A DNA stretch of 64,000 bases, taken from positions 6,325,554 to 6,389,553 of the forward strand of contig NZ_CP034450.1 of NCBI RefSeq assembly GCF_003952505.1, in the 5' to 3' direction. The notes beneath the pieces are model-generated. The model did not search any database and was not told where the DNA came from. It saw only the letters and a list, made by a program, of their open reading frames with translations. Made by a program: the position numbers and the translations under genes. Source of the DNA: Mesorhizobium sp. M4B.F.Ca.ET.058.02.1.1. GTDB taxonomy: Bacteria; Pseudomonadota; Alphaproteobacteria; Rhizobiales; Rhizobiaceae. Shown here piece after piece: positions 9,119 to 17,103 of the stretch (positions are counted from its first letter, which is position 1; each line of letters begins with the position of its first letter).

Positions 9119-10181
9119 GCCGCGACCTCCGCTATCTCCGGCCGCCATCCGACGATCGTGCGCAGCCGCAGATCGTCAGCATCTCCCCTTTCGGGGGGCC
9201 GCGCAAGCCAGGCGGTCCGGCCAAGCTGGACGGTTCCGACGCGAGGCGGCGGCACGGCCTCGCGAGCGAGCACGATACGCAGGTCGACGTCGAGCGTTTC
9301 CCCGATCATGTCGCGAACCGCGTGCTTGAACAGCGTCAGCCGCCGGCTGCCCGGCAGAAACGACTTGAAGTCCTCCAGGCCGAGGGGCCGACGCGCAGCT
9401 CGATCCTGCTCTGGCGGCTGAAAACGCGCGGGCCGATCGTCGCCCCGCGGCCGAGGGCCGCGTAGGCCTTGGCCAGGCGGCTCTGCAGCGCGGTCGGCAC
9501 CGATATCCAAGCGGCGACGAACTCCTTGACCTGCACCGGCACCTTGAAGGCTTCGGCGAGATACAGGGTGAGCCGTTCCGGACCGTCGACCTGGCTGGCA
9601 AGCGAAGCGGCCTGGCGCAGCTTGACGGTGTCGAGTTCGGGGTCCTGGGTGCCGGGAAGGCCAATGCCGGCCATCGCCTCGAGCATTGCGCGGACGCGGC
9701 CGCCGACAGCGCGTTCGACCTGCACTCCCGAGTGGGCATCCGCCCAAGCCCGGTAATACAGGGCAATCATGCGATGCTGGAGGATGTTGACGAAGTCCAC
9801 AAAGGTCGTGTCGCTGGTCTGCCTGGCATCGGCGCCGGTGAACCAGCGCTGCGACAGGCGATCAAGCACCCAGCGGGTCAGATGCAGCGGCAGCGGACCT
9901 TCAGGTCCCATCAGGCCGAGATTTGCAACCGTGACCCGCGCCGGCGCGTTGTCGGCGGCTTCCTGAAAGTCCACCACGTCCCTGGCCGAGAAGCTCAGGC
10001 GCACATGCTGTCCGAGTCTTGCCGGCTCGCGTTCCAACCGGCCGGAATGGCCGAATAGGCCGCCCCTGCGTTCGAGCCGGCGCAGCAGCTCGAAGAAGTC
10101 GAACGATTGGGACAGGCCCTCGCTCCGGCCCGATCCGATGCTGCCTAGATCAGGTAGCGATTGCCGGGCGTCATCGGCCAT
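9115..10181 (-). pseudogene. tssG: Type VI baseplate protein TssG (ImpH), frameshifted
   Basis: The gene begins at the ATG at 10181 (MADDARQSLPDLGS), overlapping the end of tssF by 37 bases. It reads through FDFFELLRRLER, VRLSFSARDVVDF and LGLMGPEGPLPLHLTRWV, all TssG hallmarks. The frame breaks in a G run at 9384-9387 (C run on the coding strand). Adding one base gives VGPLGLEDFKSFLPGS and carries the frame to the stop at 9115, giving a normal length of about 355 residues. TssG pairs with TssF in the baseplate wedge. As with tssK, the lesion is a single missing base in a G/C homopolymer. Confidence 0.85.
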
Positions 10182-12019
10182 GGCACATCCTCCTGCTTCT
10201 GCAGCAGCCGCGTGCGGGTCCGCACAAAGCCGTTTATTCCGGCATGGCGGGCGAACAGCCGCGCGAGCAAGGCCGAAAGCAGCAGGGTGCTTTGTCCCGC
10301 GAGCACGGACTGGTCCACATGCAACGTTACTTCCGTGCCCCGCCCGAAGCACATCGGCCCGTCGATCTGCAGTCGTTCGATGACCGGGCGCGAGTCGATG
10401 CGCACGATCGAATGCACGTTGCGGGCGAGACCCGGATCGCCGCGGTCGGCATAGAGGTCGAGCAACGCATGGAGCGGATCGACACCGCGACCTTCCTTGG
10501 CAAGGCTGAGGAAATTGAGCCCGAGCTGGGCCACCAGCCGCCAGGCGAGATTGTCGGCCCTGGATTCACCCTCGGCGCCCGCCGGCAGCGCCGCCGGGAT
10601 CGCCGGCTGCGGCGGACGCAACGCGCCGATGAGCCTGACCGCCTCGACCGGGTCGCCCGTCTCCAGCGTCAGCGTTGGATTGTCGTCGAGGATCGGCAGG
10701 TCGCGATTGGTGCAAAGCGCCATGATGTCGAGGCGCCTCAGAGGTCGGTTCGCCGGGCTTGCGATGGGACGCGAAACGGCCAGGAAGACATCGTCCCCGG
10801 TGTAGGAGGTGCGGGTCAGGCCATCGCGCCGCTCATCCTCGGTGGGCCGGCGCGGCCGGCGCTCGGTGGAGTAGACCCAGCCGCTGCCGCGGTTTTGCCC
10901 CAGGCTGAAGAGCTCGGGTATTTCGGCGTCGCTGCCCTCGCTCTCGGCGTCCTCGACCCGCGTGACCCGATAGATCTCGAAGTCGCGCGCCCGCGTACGG
11001 TCGGCATGCAGTACCTGCCGCGTCCGGCGGGGATCGAGCTCGACGATGTTGCACTCGCGCTCGAAGAGATTGATGATCGGGGTTACGAAGAGCTCGAAAT
11101 CGGCGGGCGTAAGGTCGGCAAGCTCAGGTACGGGCCGCCGGAACAGGAAAATGACCTCCAGCCCTCCGTCGCATTTGCGCACCACCGGGTTCAGGCCAGA
11201 AACCCGCACATAGTGGAAGCGCTCGGGCATCATGAAATATTCCCGCAGCAGGCGGTAGCCTTCGAATGTCGGACGGGTACGCGGCATCAAGGCTTCGTCG
11301 TCGCGAATGCCGACCATTTCGGGTTCCGGCAGCGGCGATATCGGGTTGGTCTTGCCCTCGGTGCGCGCGCCAACCGCCGAACAGGCGCCGAAAATGGCGT
11401 CAAAAATCAGCGGCGCCTTACTGCGGCCGGCAAGATAGAGATCAAGCTGGTCAAGCGCGAGTTCGTTGAATTTGCCTTTGCCGGTGCGGGTGAGCGCGAT
11501 GCGCAGCGCCGCTTGGCCGGCCACGCCGCCGACCGGCCCGATGCCGGCCGCCGCCAGTCCGCTGCGATCCTGGAAATAGCTGACCGAGCTGATCTCGATC
11601 GGCCACAGCGTGATCTCCTGGGCGGTGGTGAAAGTGCAGCGTGTCGACAGGCCAGGCTGGAGGCCGGAGACCAGCCGGGTGTCGCGCTTCACGACGTGGC
11701 CCGCAATCATCGACTGGACCTGCTGGCCGGGTTTCAGCACTGCCATGGCGGTCGCCGGCGCCGGCGTGACCAGATCGGGATAGAGGACGTCGAGCACGGC
11801 GCGTGAAAACCGCGAGCGCTCGGCATCGACTTTTAGCCGCGTGCGCGCGGCAAGAAAAGCAACCCCGTCCAGCAGGCGCTCGACATAGGGATCCGGACAC
11901 GGCACCGTATCGAGCGAAAGGTTGCGAGCTATCGCCGGATGCATGTCGGCGAATTCCGCGGCGAGCCCGCGGATATGGGTCAGTTCTTCCTCGTAATATT
12001 CTACGAAGACCCGATCCAT
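10145..12019 (-). CDS. tssF: Type VI baseplate protein TssF (ImpG)
   Basis: A 624-residue intact protein beginning MDRVFVEYYEEELTHIRGLA, the characteristic TssF start, with FADMHPAIARNLSL and DPYVERLLDGVAFL just after it. TssF (VasA/ImpG) is a baseplate wedge component related to phage gp6 and acts with TssG, TssK and TssE in the cytoplasm to start sheath assembly. Length matches the family (about 590-630). It starts one base after the tssE stop and ends within tssG, which indicates translational coupling. Confidence 0.95.
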   Translation of the reverse strand: MDRVFVEYYEEELTHIRGLAAEFADMHPAIARNLSLDTVPCPDPYVERLLDGVAFLAARTRLKVDAERSRFSRAVLDVLYPDLVTPAPATAMAVLKPGQQVQSMIAGHVVKRDTRLVSGLQPGLSTRCTFTTAQEITLWPIEISSVSYFQDRSGLAAAGIGPVGGVAGQAALRIALTRTGKGKFNELALDQLDLYLAGRSKAPLIFDAIFGACSAVGARTEGKTNPISPLPEPEMVGIRDDEALMPRTRPTFEGYRLLREYFMMPERFHYVRVSGLNPVVRKCDGGLEVIFLFRRPVPELADLTPADFELFVTPIINLFERECNIVELDPRRTRQVLHADRTRARDFEIYRVTRVEDAESEGSDAEIPELFSLGQNRGSGWVYSTERRPRRPTEDERRDGLTRTSYTGDDVFLAVSRPIASPANRPLRRLDIMALCTNRDLPILDDNPTLTLETGDPVEAVRLIGALRPPQPAIPAALPAGAEGESRADNLAWRLVAQLGLNFLSLAKEGRGVDPLHALLDLYADRGDPGLARNVHSIVRIDSRPVIERLQIDGPMCFGRGTEVTLHVDQSVLAGQSTLLLSALLARLFARHAGINGFVRTRTRLLQKQEDVPWPMTPGNRYLI

Positions 12020-12020
12020 C

Positions 12021-12782
12021 TCAGCTTTCCCTGAATTCGGTCCGCGCCAGGCCGTTGTCGAGATTGATCGTTGTGCGAAGGCGCAGCCGTTCCGGCGTCG
12101 GCGTCATGATCAGCACCGCGTCTATCTCGATCTTCAGACCCACACTTTTGTCGCCAAGGGTCACCGTGACGGTCGTCGCGCTTTCCTTCAGGCGCGGTTC
12201 GAACGTGGCAAGCACCGAACGGATCTCCCGCGCCAACGTATCGCGGTCGAAGTCTCGCGACGAACGGCCGGAGAAGGAAGGCACGCCGTAATTGATCACG
12301 CTTCGGCGCACTTCCGGAAAATCAGCCAGCGAAGGCGGGTCGTCCATCGCCTGCTCCCGCTCGAGATCGGTCAGCAGCGGAACGGATTCGAAGCGCTCGG
12401 TGTTGAACAGGGCCTCGATGTCTCGCCGCACGGCCTCTCTCAGCACGCGCGCCGACACCACCACACCGCGGCTTTCGATCTCCGCACGGTGCTCGTCCTG
12501 AAAGATCAGCCGGTGCAGGCGCCGCTTCTGGTCCGGTGTCAGCTCCGCATCGGCGTCGATCGCGCGCGCGCTCCCGGCAAGAAATGTCTCCAGCCGCTCC
12601 GCGCCAAGCTCGTCCTGCAACAGCCGGCGCAGCCCGTCTATCTCGGAGGTAAGCCCGGGCAGGTCGTTGACGAGGCGGTCCCAAAGAGAGGGCTGGACCG
12701 CCTCGCGCGTCGCTCGCGAACTGCCGGCAAGCCGCGGCTTGTTCGCGCCGGGCCGCCGGACCTCACTTGCCGACATAGACAT
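12021..12782 (-). CDS. tssE: Type VI baseplate protein TssE (gp25-like), long form
   Basis: A 253-residue protein. The C-terminal part (about residues 120-253) is a gp25/TssE-like domain, with EALFNTERFESVPLLTD, SVINYGVPSFSGRS, LAREIRSVLATFEPRL and LRLRTTINLDNGL. TssE is the baseplate component at the sheath end. The usual TssE is about 140-170 residues, so about 90 extra residues lie before the core (PSLWDRLVNDLPG followed by a helical, charged stretch). The ATG at 12782 overlaps the end of hcp by 20 bases; a second in-frame ATG at 12776 is equally possible. Confidence 0.88.
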   Translation of the reverse strand: MSMSASEVRRPGANKPRLAGSSRATREAVQPSLWDRLVNDLPGLTSEIDGLRRLLQDELGAERLETFLAGSARAIDADAELTPDQKRRLHRLIFQDEHRAEIESRGVVVSARVLREAVRRDIEALFNTERFESVPLLTDLEREQAMDDPPSLADFPEVRRSVINYGVPSFSGRSSRDFDRDTLAREIRSVLATFEPRLKESATTVTVTLGDKSVGLKIEIDAVLIMTPTPERLRLRTTINLDNGLARTEFRES

Positions 12783-13218
12783 CCATTTCGATTTCGTCGT
12801 CCTTGTCGTAGACGAACTTGATCTTCTTGTAGGCGAAGCTGACTTCCTCCTCGATCAGGTCTTCCTCGTCCTCGGCCTGCGACATGTCGTATTCCATGAT
12901 CGAGGCGTCGGTCAGCGTCACGACCAGATAGTCGCTCGTCTCGCCGTCTATGGTCCGGCGCGCGGAAAACACCACTTCGTCGAGAGCCTTGTTCTCGAAC
13001 AGCGCCTTCTTCAGATAGGGCGAGGACTTGTCGTAGTGCTTGGTGAACTTGATCATCCCCAAGGCCACACGACCGCGGCGCGAGAGCGAATTCGGATCGT
13101 ACGGCGCGACCATCTTGTAGTCGACACCATGGATTTCGATCTCGTCCTCGTGGCCGTCTCGTACGCTCGGACCCTTGATATCCGGAACTTTCAGGAAGCC
13201 ATCGATCTTCACAGGCAT
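12763..13218 (-). CDS. hcp: Type VI tube protein Hcp (TssD)
   Basis: A 151-residue protein starting MPVKIDGFLKVPDIKGPSV with EDEIEIHGVDYKM, the usual Hcp family opening. Hcp hexamers stack into the inner tube that is propelled from the sheath and carry small effectors. An acidic stretch (AEDEEDLIEEEVSFAYKKI) precedes the C-terminus. It follows tssC by 48 bases, a spacing that could hold a separate ribosome binding site for high expression; GGAGAAAG lies just upstream of the start. It is the only hcp gene in the window. Confidence 0.93.
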   Translation of the reverse strand: MPVKIDGFLKVPDIKGPSVRDGHEDEIEIHGVDYKMVAPYDPNSLSRRGRVALGMIKFTKHYDKSSPYLKKALFENKALDEVVFSARRTIDGETSDYLVVTLTDASIMEYDMSQAEDEEDLIEEEVSFAYKKIKFVYDKDDEIEMDVYVGK

Positions 13219-13266
13219 TGTCTTTCTCCACCGCTCTCAAACGAAACAAGATCACATTGCTGCAGT

Positions 13267-14775
13267 TCAACCCTTCACTGACGGGAGTTCTGACACCAGC
13301 CGGAGCGAAGCGTTGATGCCCTCCAACTGATAATGCGGGCGCAGATAGAAGCGGGCATTGTAATAGCCCGGCCGGCCCTCCACGCTGTCCACCTGCACCT
13401 CTGCCGCGGCAAGTGGGCGCTTGGCGCGCGCCTTGTCGTCGGCGAAGGCCGGGTTGGCCAACACGTAGCGATTGATCCACTCGGTCAGCCAGATCTGCAT
13501 GTCCGAGCGCTCCTTGAACGACCCAATCTTGTCGCGCGCAATTGCCTTGAGGTAATGCGCGAAGCGCGACACTGGGAAAAGGTAGGGCAGGTTGGCGCTC
13601 AGGCGTTCGTTCGACTGCGCATCGGGATCGACCAGGCGACCGGCGCGCGTCTCGTCATCCTGCAGCGAATGGGCACCGATGAAGGCCGCGAGGTCGGTGT
13701 TCTTCCGGTGCAGGATAGGCATCAGACCGAGCTTGGCCAATTCCGCCTCGCGGCGGTCGTCGATGGCGACTTCCGTCGGGCACTTCATCGCGATCGATCC
13801 GTCGTCGGTCGGGAAGGCGTGCACCGGCAGGTTGAGGACCGTGCCGCCATTCTCGACGCCGCGGATCTGGGTGCCCCAGCCATAGAGTTTGTGGCTGCGG
13901 TTGATGTTGACGCCCATCGGGAAGGCGGCGTTCATCCAGACATATTTGTTGTGGTCGCCCTGCACCTCCTCCTCGAAGGTGAAACCCTTCACCGGGACGG
14001 TCTCGGTGCCGTAGGGCAGCCGTGCCAGCACACGCGGCATGGTCAGGCCTATGTAGCGCGCATCCTCGCTCTCGCGCAGCGACTGCCACGAAGCGTAGGC
14101 CGGGTTGTTCACAATCATCTGAAGGTCCTGCGGGTTCGGCAGTTCCTGCCAGCTGTCCATGCGGAACAGGCGCGGCGAGGCGGCCGCGATGAACGGCGTG
14201 TGCGCCGAGGCGCAGATGCCCGAAATGTTGCGCAAGAGGCCGACGTCGCGCGGATGGTTCGAGAATTCGTAAGCGCCGACGATGCAGCCGATCGGCTCGC
14301 CGCCCAGCATCGAATACTCGTCCGTGTAGACCTTCTTGAAGATCGGGCTCTGATCCCACATCTGGCCTTCAAAATCCTCGAGGGTGTCGGCCAGCTGCTC
14401 CTTGGAGATGTTCATCACCCGGATCTTGAGATGCTTGGCATCGGTCTCGGTGTTGTTGATGAGATACCAGAGGCCGCGCCATGTGCCTTCCATTTCGCGC
14501 ACTTCCGGCGCGTGCAGGATCTCGTTGACCTGCGTGGTCAGCATCTTGTCGATGCCGGCGATCAGCGACTTGATCGACTTGATCGCATTGGACGAGATGG
14601 TGGTGGTCTCGGAGCGGGATTGCGCCGCCAGCGCGAGATTGCGGACGAGCTGCTGCAGCTTCTCGCTGTCGTCCTTCTTGACCTTGAAATCCTTCTCAAG
14701 GAGCCCGCTGAACTCCCCCAGGTCAATGGCTTCGGCCTCGGCGGTGACGGCTGCGGTCTTTTGCTGTTCGGCCAT
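13267..14775 (-). CDS. tssC: Type VI contractile sheath large subunit TssC (VipB/ImpC)
   Basis: A 502-residue intact protein with the TssC hallmarks EMEGTWRGLWYLINNTETD, PIGCIVGAYEFSNHPRDV, MPRVLARLPYGTETVPV and the C-terminal YNARFYLRPHYQLEGI. With TssB it forms the contractile sheath that drives Hcp outward. Only 3 bases separate it from the tssB stop upstream, as expected for stoichiometric co-expression. Length is typical (about 490-500). Confidence 0.97.
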   Translation of the reverse strand: MAEQQKTAAVTAEAEAIDLGEFSGLLEKDFKVKKDDSEKLQQLVRNLALAAQSRSETTTISSNAIKSIKSLIAGIDKMLTTQVNEILHAPEVREMEGTWRGLWYLINNTETDAKHLKIRVMNISKEQLADTLEDFEGQMWDQSPIFKKVYTDEYSMLGGEPIGCIVGAYEFSNHPRDVGLLRNISGICASAHTPFIAAASPRLFRMDSWQELPNPQDLQMIVNNPAYASWQSLRESEDARYIGLTMPRVLARLPYGTETVPVKGFTFEEEVQGDHNKYVWMNAAFPMGVNINRSHKLYGWGTQIRGVENGGTVLNLPVHAFPTDDGSIAMKCPTEVAIDDRREAELAKLGLMPILHRKNTDLAAFIGAHSLQDDETRAGRLVDPDAQSNERLSANLPYLFPVSRFAHYLKAIARDKIGSFKERSDMQIWLTEWINRYVLANPAFADDKARAKRPLAAAEVQVDSVEGRPGYYNARFYLRPHYQLEGINASLRLVSELPSVKG

Positions 14776-14778
14776 GAC

Positions 14779-15318
14779 TTATTCCCCAACCTTGTCGTCG
14801 TCAGACATTGCCTGGCTGGCGATCTTGCTCAGAAGCGGCTCGTTGTTGAGAAGCTGCGCGATGCGCTTTTCGGCGTCGACACGGCCATCCATGAAGCCGA
14901 GCAGTTCCTCGAGCTGGCGACGCATCTTGAGGATCTCGGCGAGTTGCGGGACCTGCTCGGCGATCTTGTCCGGCGCGAAATCGCCCATCTTGGTGAAGGT
15001 GAGATCAAGCGCCAGTTCCTCGTCCTTCTCGGCGCCTTCCGCTTGCGGCAGCGTATTCTTCACCCGCGCCTTCACGCGTGGCCCGAGCGCCTCCATGAAC
15101 TTGGGGAAGCGGTTGGCGTCGGTCTCGACGAAGGCACGGTCCAACAGCGACTTTGAAGCTTCCCTGGTTTGCGAAGCGCCGGAAAGGTCGGCCATCACGC
15201 CCATGACGAACGGCAGTTCTATCGTCGTCGGGCTGCCGTAGGTTTCGACGTCGTAGGCGATCTGCACCCGCGGCGCGCGATTTCGTTCGATGACCTTCGC
15301 TTTGCTTTCGGCTGGCAT
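14779..15318 (-). CDS. tssB: Type VI contractile sheath small subunit TssB (VipA/ImpB)
   Basis: A 179-residue protein with RAPRVQIAYDVETYGSPT near the N-terminus and LPFVMGVMADLSG, both conserved in TssB/VipA. The C-terminal helix carries RRQLEELLGFMDGRVDAE, the region that interacts with ClpV and TssC in the family. It begins six bases after the tssA stop and is followed directly by tssC. Confidence 0.96.
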   Translation of the reverse strand: MPAESKAKVIERNRAPRVQIAYDVETYGSPTTIELPFVMGVMADLSGASQTREASKSLLDRAFVETDANRFPKFMEALGPRVKARVKNTLPQAEGAEKDEELALDLTFTKMGDFAPDKIAEQVPQLAEILKMRRQLEELLGFMDGRVDAEKRIAQLLNNEPLLSKIASQAMSDDDKVGE

Positions 15319-15324
15319 GTGTTG

Positions 15325-16769
15325 CTACCTTTCATCCTTCTGGGCCGTCTTCTTGGCATCGGGAACGCCGGCCAGAAGCCGGAACTCCTTCAGCCCCGAC
15401 GGGGCGAGATCTTCCATCAGTTCAACAAAATCCATGTGCACCATGCGGCGCACACGGCGGGCGAGATGCGGGATCGGGCTCGACGGCTCGGTGCGGTCAT
15501 AGAAAGCGACGACAAGGTCGAGGCACTTGACCACGTCATCGCGCGAGGAAATCCGGTCGGGCAGCCCGGTGCTCTGTTCCGCGTAGCTTGCGACACTTGC
15601 CATCGTATCGGCTCCATGACCGTTTCGGACGGGCGTTGCCGGTTCCGCCGGCGGCGGGGAGGGTTTCGCCGCGCCGTTCGCCACGGCGCCGGCAGCCGAA
15701 TTGCGCTCCAGGGTCGTCAGCAAACGCTGCAGGAACCGTTTCAATTCCGGGACGGCGGGACCGTTGCCTTCGATGCGGGCGTTGAGCGCGGTCTCGACGG
15801 CATCGAGGGCCGCGATTGCCGCGCGGGCGTCGCCCAGCAGCGACGTCATCGCCTCGCCGGCCTGACGATCTGCGCCGCGCATCGCCGCGCCGCGCCTCGC
15901 GGCTGCGGCGCCGGCGCTGATCGCTGCATGCGCGTTCGCCGCGCCGTTCGCCACGCGCCGGCAGCCGAATTGCGCTCCAGGGTCGTCAGCAAACGCTGCA
16001 GGAACCGTTTCAATTCCGGGACGGCGGGACCGTTGCCTTCGATGCGGGCGTTGAGCGCGGTCTCGACGGCATCGAGGGCCGCGATTGCCGCGCGGGCGTC
16101 GCCCAGCAGCGACGTCATCGCCTCGCCGGCCTGATCGATCTGCGCCGCGCATCCGCTGCGCACCCGGTTCAAGAGCTGGCTGTGGGCGCTCGCAAGCGCT
16201 GCCTTTTCGCTGGCATTCAGCCCAGAGGCCGCTTCCTGGAGCATGACGCGCTCGTCGAGGGCGCCTTGTTCCAGGTCGCGCCCGCTGATCGGCCCGATCG
16301 GGCGCGGCGCGAAAAAGATCATCTGCCGCAGGTCTGCCAGCAGGCCTTCCTGGCCGTTCTGGAGATCGAGCAGGGCGTTGATGCGACGCAAGGCCGCGTC
16401 GCGCGGCGTTGCACCGGATCGCAGCGCCGGGTGCAGGGTCTCCCAGTGGGCGTCGAACGTCTGCGCAATCAGGCTCAGACCGTCGGCCAGTCCGGCCAGC
16501 CGGTTTTCATTGGCCAGGGCGCGCGTGACGATGACCAGAAGGCGCAGATCCCGGCCGCGCGGACGCAATTCCTCGGCCTTGGCAAGCACGGCGGGCCAGT
16601 CGATCGGAATGATCGCTTCCGCGGACGGCTTGTTGCGGTCGTCATACTCGACTTTGGTCTGCTGTTCGATCAGGCGCTCCAGCTCATGGAAGGCCGGGTC
16701 GTTGCGCAAATCCTCACCTGACGGATTCTCACCGTCGAGAGGATTCAGCCAGAGTGCGAGATCAATCAC
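15325..16769 (-). pseudogene. tssA: Type VI protein TssA (ImpA), frameshifted and internally duplicated
   Basis: The start is taken as GTG at 16769 (read MIDLALWLNPLDGENPSG, the normal ImpA N-terminus) with a GGGGG ribosome-binding stretch just upstream. The ImpA N-terminal domain is intact through RPIGPISGRDLEQG. A segment beginning QAGEAMTSLLGDARAA and ending RNSAAGAVANGAA occurs twice in tandem, 270 bases (90 codons) apart. In the first-translated copy one G is missing near 15954, so the frame breaks and stops at 15846. Restoring that base opens the frame through both copies to the stop at 15325 (about 481 residues, against about 391 without the duplication). TssA organises baseplate and sheath assembly. 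The gene heads the T6SS operon. Confidence 0.83.
15665..16154. repeat. Imperfect tandem duplication of about 220 bp inside tssA
   Basis: Bases 15665-15884 and 15935-16154 are near-identical direct copies separated by a 50-base unique GC-rich linker. The copies are offset by 270 bases at both ends but 269 in the middle, because each copy has lost one different base: a G near 15954 in the right copy and a T near 15866 in the left copy. The near identity with few differences indicates a recent event or an assembly artefact. Confidence 0.9.
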
Positions 16770-17103
16770 ACCAACCCCCAGGAGCGGCCTTGAGACCTTG
16801 CGTGACGCAAGGTTATCACAGTGCGTCACTTTATCACAATTCAAGGACTGCTCAAAAACTAACGGAAGCTAAACGCGACCGTTCTGTCGCCGAAACCCAT
16901 GGCGTCATTGTCCGGCGCCGTATGTGAAATGCATCGCATAGGCGAGGGCAATTTCGTGTTTGTTTGCCTGGGGATGCGGGGCTTTCCCTGAAACGGAAGA
17001 TGCTGGGCGAATCGGGCATCGAGGCGCATCATCCATCACATGCTTTGTCAACCTGCCGCTTCTATGGCAGGGTATCGGCTGGCTGATTTCGGGAGCAGGT
17101 TCG
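16770..17103. promoter_or_regulatory. Divergent T6SS promoter region with nested inverted and direct repeats
   Basis: This 334-base gap separates the leftward tss operon from rightward clpV and must hold both promoters. Three elements stand out: a perfect palindrome CTTGCGT-G-ACGCAAG at 16797-16811, an inverted pair GTGACGC/GCGTCAC (16802-16808 and 16823-16829), and a direct repeat TTATCACA at 16813-16820 and 16831-16838, spaced 18 bases start to start. The arrangement lies 28-70 bases upstream of the tssA start and looks like an operator. I could not assign a regulator or a -35/-10 pair. A GGGAGCAGG ribosome-binding stretch precedes clpV. Nothing else coding is recognisable here. Confidence 0.5.
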
